A stretch of DNA of 64,000 nucleotides, taken from assembly GCF_963676285.1 (NCBI RefSeq), contig NZ_OY781063.1, forward strand, positions 620,001-684,000. Reading direction: 5' to 3'. The notes under the pieces are model-generated. The model saw only the letters and a program-made list of their open reading frames with translations, searched no databases and was not told the DNA's origin. Both the position numbers and the translations under genes were made by a program. The first letter of the stretch is position 1; every line of letters starts with the position of its first letter. This stretch comes from an uncultured Sphaerochaeta sp. Lineage in GTDB: Bacteria > Spirochaetota > Spirochaetia > Sphaerochaetales > Sphaerochaetaceae. Below are positions 48,349 to 56,723 of this stretch, piece by piece.

Positions 48349-49650
48349 TCACAGGTCTATCATGTTCTCGTCAAGCAAGAACTGCTCAATTCCTACATAG
48401 AGGATTCCATGATCATCCCTCCAGTGCTTGATGTAGTCACGTACGACTACTATCTTACTGAAGGAGTCCGGAATTCTTATTAAAGAAGCTATTTCCTGTT
48501 CCCTTTTCCTAGGGTCAGCTATGGTCAATGCAGACTGTATATAATATCGCTTGCTACCGCGATTGATGACAAAGTCGACTTCAAGTTGTTTCCTGAGTTT
48601 TTTACCATCCTTGGTTTTTATGTTCTGTTCAACTACACCGACATCCACGTCGAAGCCCCTACGCAGCAAATCACAGTAGAGTATATTTTCCATGATATGC
48701 GTTTCTTCTTGTTGTCTAAATCCAAGTCTGGCATTCCTGACTCCCACATCTGTGAAATAATACTTATGCGGAGTTTGGATATATTTCTTGCCCTTCACAT
48801 CATAACGCTCTGCTTTGCTGATGATAAATCCCTCTATAAAGTAACTTAGGTATTTATCTATAGTGGTAGAGTTGATCTTGATATGCTTTTCACTGTTGAA
48901 GGTGTTTGACAATTTCGTCGGATTTGTAAGTGAACCGATGGCTGAAGCTAAAATATTTAACATATCTTCCAAAATTTCACTATCATTTTGAATAGCATGT
49001 CTTTCTATGACATCCTTCAAATATGTGCGGGTAAAGAGATCCCGCAGATATCGACTTTTTTCTTCGTGTGATGATAAAGAGAGAACAACTGGCATACCTC
49101 CATAGGTATAGTAATCCAACCAAGCATCGCGTTTGTCTCCTTCATAGCACTCATAGAACTCCGCGAAGGAGAGAGGATACACTCTGATCTCATCACCTCG
49201 ATCACGGAACTGGGTAAGAATATCAGAAGACAACATTCTCGAATTACTGCCGGTTACGTACACATCGGCGTTCTTTATCTTCATAAGTCCAAGTACTACA
49301 TCGATGAAGGTTAATTTGGAGGTCGAGTCTTCCACATAAGGATTTTGAATTTCCGAAACAAACTGTATCTCATCAATCAGTATATAGTAGCGTCTTGACG
49401 TGTCCTTCACTTGCTCACGGATGTATTTGTCCAGTTCTATCGGATTTCGATACATTGCATTTGGTAGTTCATCCAACGCTATTCCTATAATTTGTTCGTT
49501 CTGTACTCCACTTTCTCGAAGGTATTTTGTGTATATGTTAAATAGCAGATAGGATTTTCCACAACGCCGAATCCCTGTAATAATCTTGACTCTACCATTA
49601 TCTTTCTTATCGATCAGTTTCTGCAAATATTGCTTTCTCGGAATAACCAT
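48349..49650 (-). CDS. AAA-type ATPase with C-terminal DUF4143 (nuclease-like) domain
   Basis: A 433-residue ATPase. Walker A 'GIRRCGKS' (residues 26-33), Walker B 'YYILIDEIQ', sensor 'YVTGSNSRML', a winged-helix segment, and a C-terminal DUF4143 region resembling a PD-(D/E)xK nuclease ('ELEVDFVINRGSKRYYIQSA'). Here the last motif residue is Gln followed by Ser, so catalysis is doubtful. These genes are frequent, patchily distributed and of unknown role, possibly in defence or mobile DNA. It lies between 47-bp direct repeats and is more AT-rich than its neighbours. Ribosome site GAGGTGAT. Confidence 0.85.
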   Translation of the reverse strand: MVIPRKQYLQKLIDKKDNGRVKIITGIRRCGKSYLLFNIYTKYLRESGVQNEQIIGIALDELPNAMYRNPIELDKYIREQVKDTSRRYYILIDEIQFVSEIQNPYVEDSTSKLTFIDVVLGLMKIKNADVYVTGSNSRMLSSDILTQFRDRGDEIRVYPLSFAEFYECYEGDKRDAWLDYYTYGGMPVVLSLSSHEEKSRYLRDLFTRTYLKDVIERHAIQNDSEILEDMLNILASAIGSLTNPTKLSNTFNSEKHIKINSTTIDKYLSYFIEGFIISKAERYDVKGKKYIQTPHKYYFTDVGVRNARLGFRQQEETHIMENILYCDLLRRGFDVDVGVVEQNIKTKDGKKLRKQLEVDFVINRGSKRYYIQSALTIADPRKREQEIASLIRIPDSFSKIVVVRDYIKHWRDDHGILYVGIEQFLLDENMIDL

Positions 49651-49671
49651 GATATCACCTCAAGGAATTTT

Positions 49672-49684
49672 TGCGGAATCCGCA
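49672..49684. repeat. Extra copy of the TGCGGAATCCGCA palindrome upstream of the ATPase
   Basis: Second of three identical 13-base palindromes, here 21 bases upstream of the ATPase start and flanked by T-runs on both sides; the surrounding 47-bp repeat is only partly preserved. Confidence 0.85.
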
Positions 49685-49726
49685 TTTTTTCCTCGCTTCT
49701 ATCGTACTCTTGGAATATTCATAAGT

Positions 49727-49773
49727 CAATATAACTCGAAGATTTTTTGCGGAATCCGCATTTTTTCTTCGTC
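49727..49773. repeat. 47-bp direct repeat, copy 2, flanking the DUF4143 ATPase
   Basis: Same orientation as 48105-48151, two mismatches. Holds the third TGCGGAATCCGCA (49748-49760). Confidence 0.92.
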
Positions 49774-49835
49774 CGTATCTTTCTCCATTGACTATGCATG
49801 CAAGAGTTAACATTATGGAAGGCGAAAAAAGAGAG

Positions 49836-49864
49836 AAAAGACCCCAGCAATTGGAGTCTTTTTT
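49836..49864 (-). terminator. Terminator of the guaA operon
   Basis: Stem AAAAGACCCC / GGAGTCTTTT with a 7-base loop and T-rich flanks on both strands, 44 bases after the guaA stop. Confidence 0.7.
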
Positions 49865-49907
49865 CTCATTTATAAAGAACTATACGAACTGAAATTCCCT
49901 TGTGGGA

Positions 49908-51461
49908 TTACTCCCACTCGATAGTCCCAGGAGGTTTACTCGTGATGTCATAGAGTACTCGGTTGACTCCCTGTACCTCATTGCAGATCCTAGCTGAAGC
50001 GTGTTGGAGCACCTCAGGGGGAAAGCGGAACCAATCAGCAGTCATGGCATCTTCACTGGTGACAGCACGCAGGGAGCACACCTCTTCGTAGGTGCGTTCA
50101 TCCCCTTGGACTCCCACGCTCTTGACCGGAAGCAAACAAGCCAAGGCCTGCCAGATATCATCATACAGATCGGCTTTGCGGATCTCCTCGATAAAGATTG
50201 CATCCACATCACGCAGGGTATCCAGGCGCTCCTTGGTTACCTCGCCTACACACCTGACCCCAAGTCCAGGACCGGGGAAGGGATGACGATTCACCATCTC
50301 TTCTGGAAGACCAAGTTCTCTTCCCAACGCCCTTACCTCGTCCTTGAACAGTTCACGAAGTGGTTCGAGCAGGTCCCATTTCAGATCCTCAGGTAATCCA
50401 CCCACATTGTGGTGACTCTTGATGGTTGCAGAAGGACCCCCGGAAGGGCTCTTGCTCTCGATTACATCTGGATAGAGCGTTCCTTGGGCAAGAAAACTGA
50501 TATCCCCAGCCTTTCGAGCCTCATCATAGAAGGTATCGATGAAGATCTTACCAATAATCTTCCGCTTTGCCTCAGGCTCTGTGACTCCCTTGAGTGCGGA
50601 GAGGAAGGCATCCTCTGCATCAGCATATTGGAGACGGATATTATAGTGATCCCTGAACAGTTTCAGTACCATGTCCGCCTCACCCTTGCGCAAGAGACCG
50701 TTGTTTACAAAAACACAGACCAACTGGTCTCCGATTGCCTCATGGATGAGTACCGCTGCCACAGCAGAGTCGACACCACCAGAGAGGCCACAGAGTACCT
50801 GTTTGTCTCCAACTTTCTCACGAATCTCCTGGACCGCTGTACTGATGAAGGAACCCATATCCCAATCCTGGTTTACCTTACAGACATCAAGGACAAAGTT
50901 CTGCAGGAATTGGTTTCCTTCTGCCGTATGCACTACCTCGGGATGGAACTGAACTCCATAGAATTTCTTTTCATCATTCTCGATGACCGTGAATGGACAG
51001 TTCGGGGTGCTGCCTGTCTGGATGAATCCCTCGGGAAGTGAGGCAACGGCATCACCGTGGCTCATCCAGAGGCGGGAGTTCTCACTGATCCCCTTAAGCA
51101 GGGAAGCGTCTCTCTTAAGCACGGTAAGGTCTGCGAAACCGTACTCACGTTTCAGGGGGCGCTCAACAGTTCCACCATTCTGGATGCTCATCACCTGCAA
51201 ACCGTAGCAGATACCCAGGATGGGAATGCCTAGGTCATAGATTCCATCATCTGGCCTGGGTGACCCTTCAGTGCGCACCGAAGAGGGGCCGCCACTGAAG
51301 ATGATCCCTTTCGGTTTCATGGCTGCAAGTTCTGTTGCCTTGATGGTATAGGGAACAATCTGGCTATATACGTGCATCTCACGTACTCTACGTGCAATCA
51401 ACTGGCTGTATTGAGCCCCAAAGTCTAGTACAACGATGGTGTCATGGGGGAATTGTTGCAT
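49908..51461 (-). CDS. guaA: GMP synthase (glutamine-hydrolysing)
   Basis: Converts XMP to GMP. The 517-residue protein has an N-terminal class I glutamine amidotransferase ('VLDFGAQYSQLIARRV', 'ILGICYGLQVM' with catalytic Cys, 'VQFHPEVVHT'), the ATP-pyrophosphatase P-loop 'CGLSGGVDSAVAAVL', and the C-terminal dimerisation domain ending 'LYDITSKPPGTIEWE'. ATG 51461 has AGAGAGGA at proper spacing; the nearby ATG 51467 lies too close to it. It is the last gene of a seven-gene operon, 56 bases after the ECF S gene. Confidence 0.96.
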   Translation of the reverse strand: MQQFPHDTIVVLDFGAQYSQLIARRVREMHVYSQIVPYTIKATELAAMKPKGIIFSGGPSSVRTEGSPRPDDGIYDLGIPILGICYGLQVMSIQNGGTVERPLKREYGFADLTVLKRDASLLKGISENSRLWMSHGDAVASLPEGFIQTGSTPNCPFTVIENDEKKFYGVQFHPEVVHTAEGNQFLQNFVLDVCKVNQDWDMGSFISTAVQEIREKVGDKQVLCGLSGGVDSAVAAVLIHEAIGDQLVCVFVNNGLLRKGEADMVLKLFRDHYNIRLQYADAEDAFLSALKGVTEPEAKRKIIGKIFIDTFYDEARKAGDISFLAQGTLYPDVIESKSPSGGPSATIKSHHNVGGLPEDLKWDLLEPLRELFKDEVRALGRELGLPEEMVNRHPFPGPGLGVRCVGEVTKERLDTLRDVDAIFIEEIRKADLYDDIWQALACLLPVKSVGVQGDERTYEEVCSLRAVTSEDAMTADWFRFPPEVLQHASARICNEVQGVNRVLYDITSKPPGTIEWE

Positions 51462-51517
51462 GTGCATTCCTCTCTGTTTAGGTATAATCGGAGTATATCG
51501 AAAAGCCTCGGCTATGA

Positions 51518-52038
51518 CTACCAAGCAAGTGAACTGACCGGGGGATACGCACGTTTTACCGCCGCCGATACCGCAAGCCCAAGTGCGAAACCTACTGCAC
51601 TCTGCGCGATATTTCCAGGGATTTCAGCTGCAGCAACACTCACTGTGCTGATAAACAGGGCAGACAGTGCAAAATACCCAAGGGATACTGTTGCGATACA
51701 AACGAAGGCTGCGAGGGCTTTTCTTCCCAAGGATACAGCACATCTCCCTTCTTCTGGACGATCAAGGCAACCAGAAGCCCTTCCACTCCATGGACAACAA
51801 AGCTAATAGGCGCCCATTGTGCATACCCACTGATCAGATCAGCAAGTGCCGTCCCAAGCCCTGCTGCAATGAACGCTGACCAGGGACCAAAGGTAAAGGC
51901 GATGAAGCAGATAGCTACATCACAGAGATTCAAGTACCCTTTTGCCGTGGGAATACGCACAACCATCGTAAAAACCACTACCACTGCGGTCAGCACCGAC
52001 ACCATGGCAACTTTCAAAGCATTCCTATTTCCCTGCAT
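51518..52038 (-). pseudogene. ECF transporter S component (ECF-ribofla_trS type), interrupted by a frameshift
   Basis: Membrane substrate-binding subunit of the adjacent ECF transporter. Frame one begins at ATG 52038 (AGGAGG upstream) and encodes 'AVVVVFTMVVRIPTAKGYLN', 'AFTFGPWSAFIAAGLGTALA', 'APISFVVHGVEGLLVALIVQ'; after about residue 105 the homology passes to another frame that encodes 'LGYFALSALFISTVSVAAAE' and ends at 51518. The switch falls near a four-A run on the coding strand (plus-strand TTTT at 51719-51722); one extra A would restore a single frame of about 170 residues. It may be a real mutation, a sequencing error or, less likely, ribosomal frameshifting. Substrate unknown. Confidence 0.75.
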
Positions 52039-52048
52039 ATACGGCCTC

Positions 52049-52819
52049 CTAGAAAAATATATTCGCAAACCAAAACGCCACTGGAATAATACAAGAGAGG
52101 AGAAAATGGGTACATACATGATGATAAGCATCAAGGCTATGGTAACTGGTACGTCGCTCATCTCTCCCAAATCCACGCATCTCCAGACTCATAGCAAGGT
52201 TCGGGATGGATTTGAGCGCAACCACCAGGGCACTGGTAAGGGTCGGAACCAAATCCTTGAGTCGTTGGCCGAATTTTCTCTTTTTCTCATCCTCAGCCTC
52301 GCGTAGGCGATGAGACTCAGATATCTGGCTGAAGCTATCCGCAATGAACGGAATATAGGTGAAGGCAAGCGTCACCACCAAGCTGGCCTTATAGGGAAGA
52401 TGATACCACCTCAGGGCAAGCATAACCTCATGCATAACCGTGGTGGCAAACAGCAGAGTGCACACGTAGGTGATACCGATAAAACGACTCATCAACCTCA
52501 AGGCTTGTTCCAAACCTTCAGTCGTGATCACGGTAAAACCTCCAATGGAGAGCAGTGGAGATCCATCCCGTACATTGAATGGCATGAAAAGTACCATAAA
52601 GAGCAGCATCGGTGAGATGGAAACGAAGGTTCTCCATGCATGGTGCCAACCTGCATTGAAAGAGCCGGACAGAACAACCAACCCGACCACAATGGAGAGA
52701 TGGAGCAGGGAGACAGGGAGAAAGAACCAGATACACATGAGAAGCATCAACAGGATTTTAGCACGTGGGTCAAATCGGTAGAGCCAACCCGTTCCTGCAA
52801 TATACGTATTGGTCGTCAT
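52049..52819 (-). CDS. ECF transporter transmembrane (T) component
   Basis: EcfT-type scaffold of 256 residues linking the ATPases to the S component. It starts 'GTGWLYRFDPRAKILLMLLM', has five to six hydrophobic helices, and ends with coupling-helix motifs 'PNLAMSLEMRGFGRDERR' (the Ala/Glu-Arg-Gly type motif). It overlaps the ATPase gene (ATGA) and precedes the S gene by 10 bases, so this is a dedicated (group I-like) ECF module. Confidence 0.9.
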   Translation of the reverse strand: MTTNTYIAGTGWLYRFDPRAKILLMLLMCIWFFLPVSLLHLSIVVGLVVLSGSFNAGWHHAWRTFVSISPMLLFMVLFMPFNVRDGSPLLSIGGFTVITTEGLEQALRLMSRFIGITYVCTLLFATTVMHEVMLALRWYHLPYKASLVVTLAFTYIPFIADSFSQISESHRLREAEDEKKRKFGQRLKDLVPTLTSALVVALKSIPNLAMSLEMRGFGRDERRTSYHSLDAYHHVCTHFLLSCIIPVAFWFANIFF

Positions 52820-54240
52820 ACTGCGCTCAGCCTCCCATCCTCAATCGTATAGGAACGTTGAGCTACCTTGTCGGCAAATTGCCGGTCATGGGTGATGAGT
52901 AGGATTCCTGCCCCATTATGTCGTAAGTGGGCAATGATGGAAAGCGCACTCTGATAGGTCAAGGCACTGTCGAGTTCATCTAGAATATAGAAGGGACGGT
53001 CAAGAAGATAGTACACTGCTGCCTGGAGTGCTTTACGTAGTGGATAGCTCATGGTAGTGGGGGTATCATCAAGATCGAGGGAGAACAGTTCAGCACAAGC
53101 AGCTACCTGCTTCTCTATTTCCTTTCTGGACAGGTCAGAGCGACGCTTAAGAGACCAGGAAAGCTCTTCTGCTACCGTAGGAAGGAAGATTTGCAGGTCA
53201 GGACTCTGGAATAAGTACCCTACCCGTTTGGAAAGTTGCTTTCCCTCATATTGTTTTCCATCAATGGTAATCTGCCCACCTAGGGGAGCATCCAAACCAC
53301 AGAGCAAGCGACTGAACGAACTCTTGCCGCTACCGTTAGGTCCAACAAGGGTTACCAACTCTCCACTTTGCAGTTGGAATTGGGGTACTTCCAATGTAAA
53401 ATGTTCACTTTCTGCAGTACTCACCCTGCTACGCTCGGCTTGGAGAGACTGGCAAGAGAGCATTCTTCTTTGGGCAGGCAATTCGTGCTCTCTTTCCAGA
53501 GGGCTGGGAAGATCATCACCACAAAGATGAGCAAAGCGAGGAAGCAAGGTGTTTGTCTCACCTTTTACAACAACTCCCTCATCGAGTAAGAGCACCTGGT
53601 CAAAGAGGTCATCGAACTCACCGAGATACCGGCTCGCAAGCACCAGTACCGTTTTACCACTTGTTGCTATCAAGTCTTTGAGTTGGTCTCTCCAATGTTG
53701 ATCCAGATCATCAAAGGCTTCATCCAGCAACCAGAAAGAGGCATCAATTGCCTGCATCGTGGCGAGGAGTACCCTTTTGCGTTCCCCCCCACTGAGTTCC
53801 TGCTCACTACTGGTTCTCAAATCCTGAAGCCCCCAGTGTGTTATTGCTTCCTCGATCCGCGCCTTCATGGTTGCTCTATCCATGCCCATAGACTCAAGAG
53901 GAAATGCAATCTCTTCCTCAACCGAGGTAGCTACAAACTGCTCTTGGGGGTTCTGGGAGACATAGGTGCATACTGGCAGAAGATCCCAGGGATCCAAATC
54001 TCCAAGTGATTTTCCATAGAGACGTATCACACCATCCATTTCTCCTGGAAAATATTTGGGGCAGACCCCACAAATGATCTTGGCGAGCGTAGTCTTTCCC
54101 CTGTTGAAGGGAGCAAGCAAGAGGGTCTTGCTTCCTGAGGGAATCTGCAGAGAAAGCCCACGAAAGAGTGGATCATTCTGTTTCCCTGTCCATGACTGGT
54201 AGGTGAAAGAGAGATGCTCTATGGAGAGTGCGTTGATCAT
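52816..54240 (-). CDS. Fused double ECF ATPase with one degenerate nucleotide site
   Basis: A 474-residue fusion of two ABC ATPases. Domain 1: Walker A is 'APFNRGKT' (two of three glycines replaced), but the signature 'ELSGGERKRVLLATMQ' and Walker B 'FWLLDEAFDDLD' are good. Domain 2: Walker A 'GPNGSGKSS' and Walker B 'FYILDELDSAL' are good, but the signature region reads 'TMSYPLRKALQAA' instead of LSGGQ. In a head-to-tail dimer Walker A1 pairs with signature 2, so one composite site is degenerate and the other intact. ATG 54240 is preferred to GTG 54246. Drives the ECF T/S subunits encoded next. Confidence 0.9.
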   Translation of the reverse strand: MINALSIEHLSFTYQSWTGKQNDPLFRGLSLQIPSGSKTLLLAPFNRGKTTLAKIICGVCPKYFPGEMDGVIRLYGKSLGDLDPWDLLPVCTYVSQNPQEQFVATSVEEEIAFPLESMGMDRATMKARIEEAITHWGLQDLRTSSEQELSGGERKRVLLATMQAIDASFWLLDEAFDDLDQHWRDQLKDLIATSGKTVLVLASRYLGEFDDLFDQVLLLDEGVVVKGETNTLLPRFAHLCGDDLPSPLEREHELPAQRRMLSCQSLQAERSRVSTAESEHFTLEVPQFQLQSGELVTLVGPNGSGKSSFSRLLCGLDAPLGGQITIDGKQYEGKQLSKRVGYLFQSPDLQIFLPTVAEELSWSLKRRSDLSRKEIEKQVAACAELFSLDLDDTPTTMSYPLRKALQAAVYYLLDRPFYILDELDSALTYQSALSIIAHLRHNGAGILLITHDRQFADKVAQRSYTIEDGRLSAV

Positions 54241-54248
54241 GATCACCC

Positions 54249-54989
54249 TTAGACTTGGCCGGGAAGTTCGTCAAACCGTTTGGCGATGGTTCCATAGACC
54301 GTTTCATGAAGCGTTGCCAGCTCATCAGTGCTCAGATTGTCCGTGTAGATTGGTTTTCCAATGGAGACATATGCGTGAACACGCTTGAAGCCATGCAACT
54401 GTTCCAACCCAGCACGTAGTCCCTTGATGGTCATTGGCACGATAACAGAGTTTGAGCGGGTTGCTAGTTTCAGACTCCCTTTTTTCAATTCTCCGATGCT
54501 CCCACTCTTGCTTCTTGTTCCCTCAGGGAAGATCAACATGCTTTTTCCACTCTTGAGAAGTTCTACACCCCTAAGAATGGCATTGATGGCATCACGAGGA
54601 CTGATTCGGTTGATGAAAACACAATCCAAGGCATAACACCAGAGGTTGATGACAGGAATCCGCTTAACTTCTGCCTTTGCCATAATGGATGCCCAAAGAT
54701 TGACCGGCCCTACAAAGGCAGCTATGTCGAGCATGCTCTGATGGTTTGCCATGTAACATACTGACTTTTCCGGTGGAAGGTTCTCCTTTCCATCAACATG
54801 GACCTTGATCCCTAAAAAGAAAATGATGGAACTGCCAATAAAATGCCCACAAGCACGCAAATATCGATCCCCAGCTTTTCTGAAGCCGAGGAGGCGCAAC
54901 AGGTATCCAAGAGGAAATGCATACACAAGTGAAAGCGCTATAATTGGGATTACAAATAATCCTGCAAATGCTATGCGTATCTTCTTCAT
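54249..54989 (-). CDS. plsC: 1-acyl-sn-glycerol-3-phosphate acyltransferase
   Basis: Membrane-bound acyltransferase making phosphatidate from lysophosphatidate, 246 residues. Motif I 'MANHQSMLD' (the HX4D catalytic motif), 'CVFINRISPRDA', motif III 'LIFPEGTRSKSG' and motif IV 'VPMTIKG' are all present after an N-terminal membrane helix. Starts 14 bases after the ABC exporter gene and ends 8 bases before the ECF ATPase start. Confidence 0.93.
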   Translation of the reverse strand: MKKIRIAFAGLFVIPIIALSLVYAFPLGYLLRLLGFRKAGDRYLRACGHFIGSSIIFFLGIKVHVDGKENLPPEKSVCYMANHQSMLDIAAFVGPVNLWASIMAKAEVKRIPVINLWCYALDCVFINRISPRDAINAILRGVELLKSGKSMLIFPEGTRSKSGSIGELKKGSLKLATRSNSVIVPMTIKGLRAGLEQLHGFKRVHAYVSIGKPIYTDNLSTDELATLHETVYGTIAKRFDELPGQV

Positions 54990-55003
54990 GCATACTCCTC
55001 CCG

Positions 55004-56722
55004 CTAAGAAAAGTCCTGTGTCTTGTAGAGTTTTGCATACTGGCCATCAGCCTCAAGCAACTGCTCATGGGTTCCAGACTCTACCAGTTTACCCTCATCA
55101 AGTACCAAGATGCAATCTGCATGTTTGACGGTTGTCAGACGATGGGCAATGACAATAGCTGTTCGACCCTTTGAAAGACGGTGGAAAGCTTCATTGATCA
55201 ACTCTTCACTCTCTGTATCCAAACTGCTGGTCGCCTCATCAAATATGAGAATCTGGGGATTTTTCAGGAATACCCGTGCAATGGAAATTCGTTGTTTCTG
55301 CCCACCGGAGAGCAGTGTACCCCTCTCCCCTACCTGGGTATCGAGTCCAAGTGGTAGTGAACGGACAAAATCTCCAAGATTTGCTGCGTCCAGTGCCAGC
55401 CAAAGCTGATCATCGGTTGCATCAACCTTTCCGTATTTCAGGTTCTCCCGGATTGTGTCATCGAAGAGGAATACATTCTGCTGGACAAACCCAATATTCT
55501 GCCTGAGGGAGTGCTGGGTCAGTTCCCGAATATCTTGCCCGTCAATCATCACCTTGCCTTCGCTTGGCTCATAGAAGCGAGGGATCAAGCTGGCAAAGGT
55601 ACTTTTTCCAGCTCCTGACTCGCCTACCAATGCATAGGTAGAACCGCCGGGAACCGTGATATCCACATCCTTGAGGATCACCTCTGAAGAGTTTTCATAG
55701 GAGAAGGAGACATGGTCGAAACTGACTGTCCCATTCTGGATTTTCAGGCTCTTTGCATCCTTCACATCCTGGATGTCTGGGTGTTCATCCATCACCTGGG
55801 TGAATCGCTCAAAGCTTGCCATGCCTTGCTGCAGTTGCTCAGTGAAGTTGATCAGGCGATCAATGGGAGGGAGCACCACCCCAACATAGAGAATGAAGGT
55901 GACCAGATCATAGGACTGAACTTTTCCCATGAATATCAGCAACGTTCCACCGGCGATGGTACAGAAATAGTAGAGCTCACGGAAGAACCCCAAGATGGAG
56001 TGATAACTTCCCATCACCTTGTACTGCTCCATCTTGCTGTCACGTAGGATATCGTTGACGTGGTTGAATTTTGCTTCTTGGTAGGATTCACGGCCGTATG
56101 ACTTGACCTCTCTAATCCCCATCAAGGAGTTCTCTACATTGCTGTTCACGTCAGCAACGGTTCTCCGTACTCGACGGAAGGTTGCCTTCATGCGTATTCC
56201 ATAATACACCCCGTAGAACACCATGATCGGCAGGGGTATGAGGGAAACCAGAGCAAGGGGGACACTGTAGCTGAACATAAGAATGTAAGAACCCAGAATG
56301 GTAGCAACGCTTATGATCAAATCCTCAGGAGCATGGTGAGCCATCTCAGTGATCTGGAATAAGTCATTGGTGATACGACTCATCATATGCCCGGTCTTGG
56401 TCTTGTCAAAGAACCCAAAGGAGAGTTTTTGCAAGTGACCAAACAACTCGCTCCGCATATCAGTCTCCATCTTTACCCCAAGAATATGTCCCCAGGTTAC
56501 CCGTATATACTGACAGATTGCCTGCAGTATGTAGATGAGGAGCATAAAGCCAAAGATGATGACCATATTCTTCAGATTCTGGTCAGGAATCTCCACCCTG
56601 AGCAATTGTCTGGTCAAGGTGGGAAAAAGAATCGAAAGGATTGAAGCAAAAATTGCCACCCCCATATCAAGGAAAAACAATCCCTTGTATGGACGATAGT
56701 AGGCGATGAACCGTTTGAGCAT
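55004..56722 (-). CDS. ABC exporter, fused membrane and ATPase domains (MsbA/MDR type)
   Basis: A 572-residue half-transporter that works as a dimer. Six N-terminal helices ('YRPYKGLFFLDMGVAIFAS' first), the 'GHMMSRITNDL' intracellular loop, then ATPase: Walker A 'VGESGAGKSTFASL', Q-loop 'NIGFVQQNVFLF', signature 'LLSGGQKQRISIARV', Walker B 'ILIFDEATSSLD', switch 'VIAHRLTTV'. Substrate (lipid, drug or peptide) is not determinable. ATG 56722 comes one base after the helicase stop; GGAGAAAC upstream serves as ribosome site. Confidence 0.92.
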   Translation of the reverse strand: MLKRFIAYYRPYKGLFFLDMGVAIFASILSILFPTLTRQLLRVEIPDQNLKNMVIIFGFMLLIYILQAICQYIRVTWGHILGVKMETDMRSELFGHLQKLSFGFFDKTKTGHMMSRITNDLFQITEMAHHAPEDLIISVATILGSYILMFSYSVPLALVSLIPLPIMVFYGVYYGIRMKATFRRVRRTVADVNSNVENSLMGIREVKSYGRESYQEAKFNHVNDILRDSKMEQYKVMGSYHSILGFFRELYYFCTIAGGTLLIFMGKVQSYDLVTFILYVGVVLPPIDRLINFTEQLQQGMASFERFTQVMDEHPDIQDVKDAKSLKIQNGTVSFDHVSFSYENSSEVILKDVDITVPGGSTYALVGESGAGKSTFASLIPRFYEPSEGKVMIDGQDIRELTQHSLRQNIGFVQQNVFLFDDTIRENLKYGKVDATDDQLWLALDAANLGDFVRSLPLGLDTQVGERGTLLSGGQKQRISIARVFLKNPQILIFDEATSSLDTESEELINEAFHRLSKGRTAIVIAHRLTTVKHADCILVLDEGKLVESGTHEQLLEADGQYAKLYKTQDFS

Positions 56723-56723
56723 G

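Noticed and set aside
51518..52038. Programmed -1 ribosomal frameshifting in the ECF S gene
   Set aside because: The site reads GAA GAA AAG in the first frame, which is not a proper heptameric slippery sequence, and I saw no clear downstream stimulatory hairpin; mutation or a homopolymer error is simpler.
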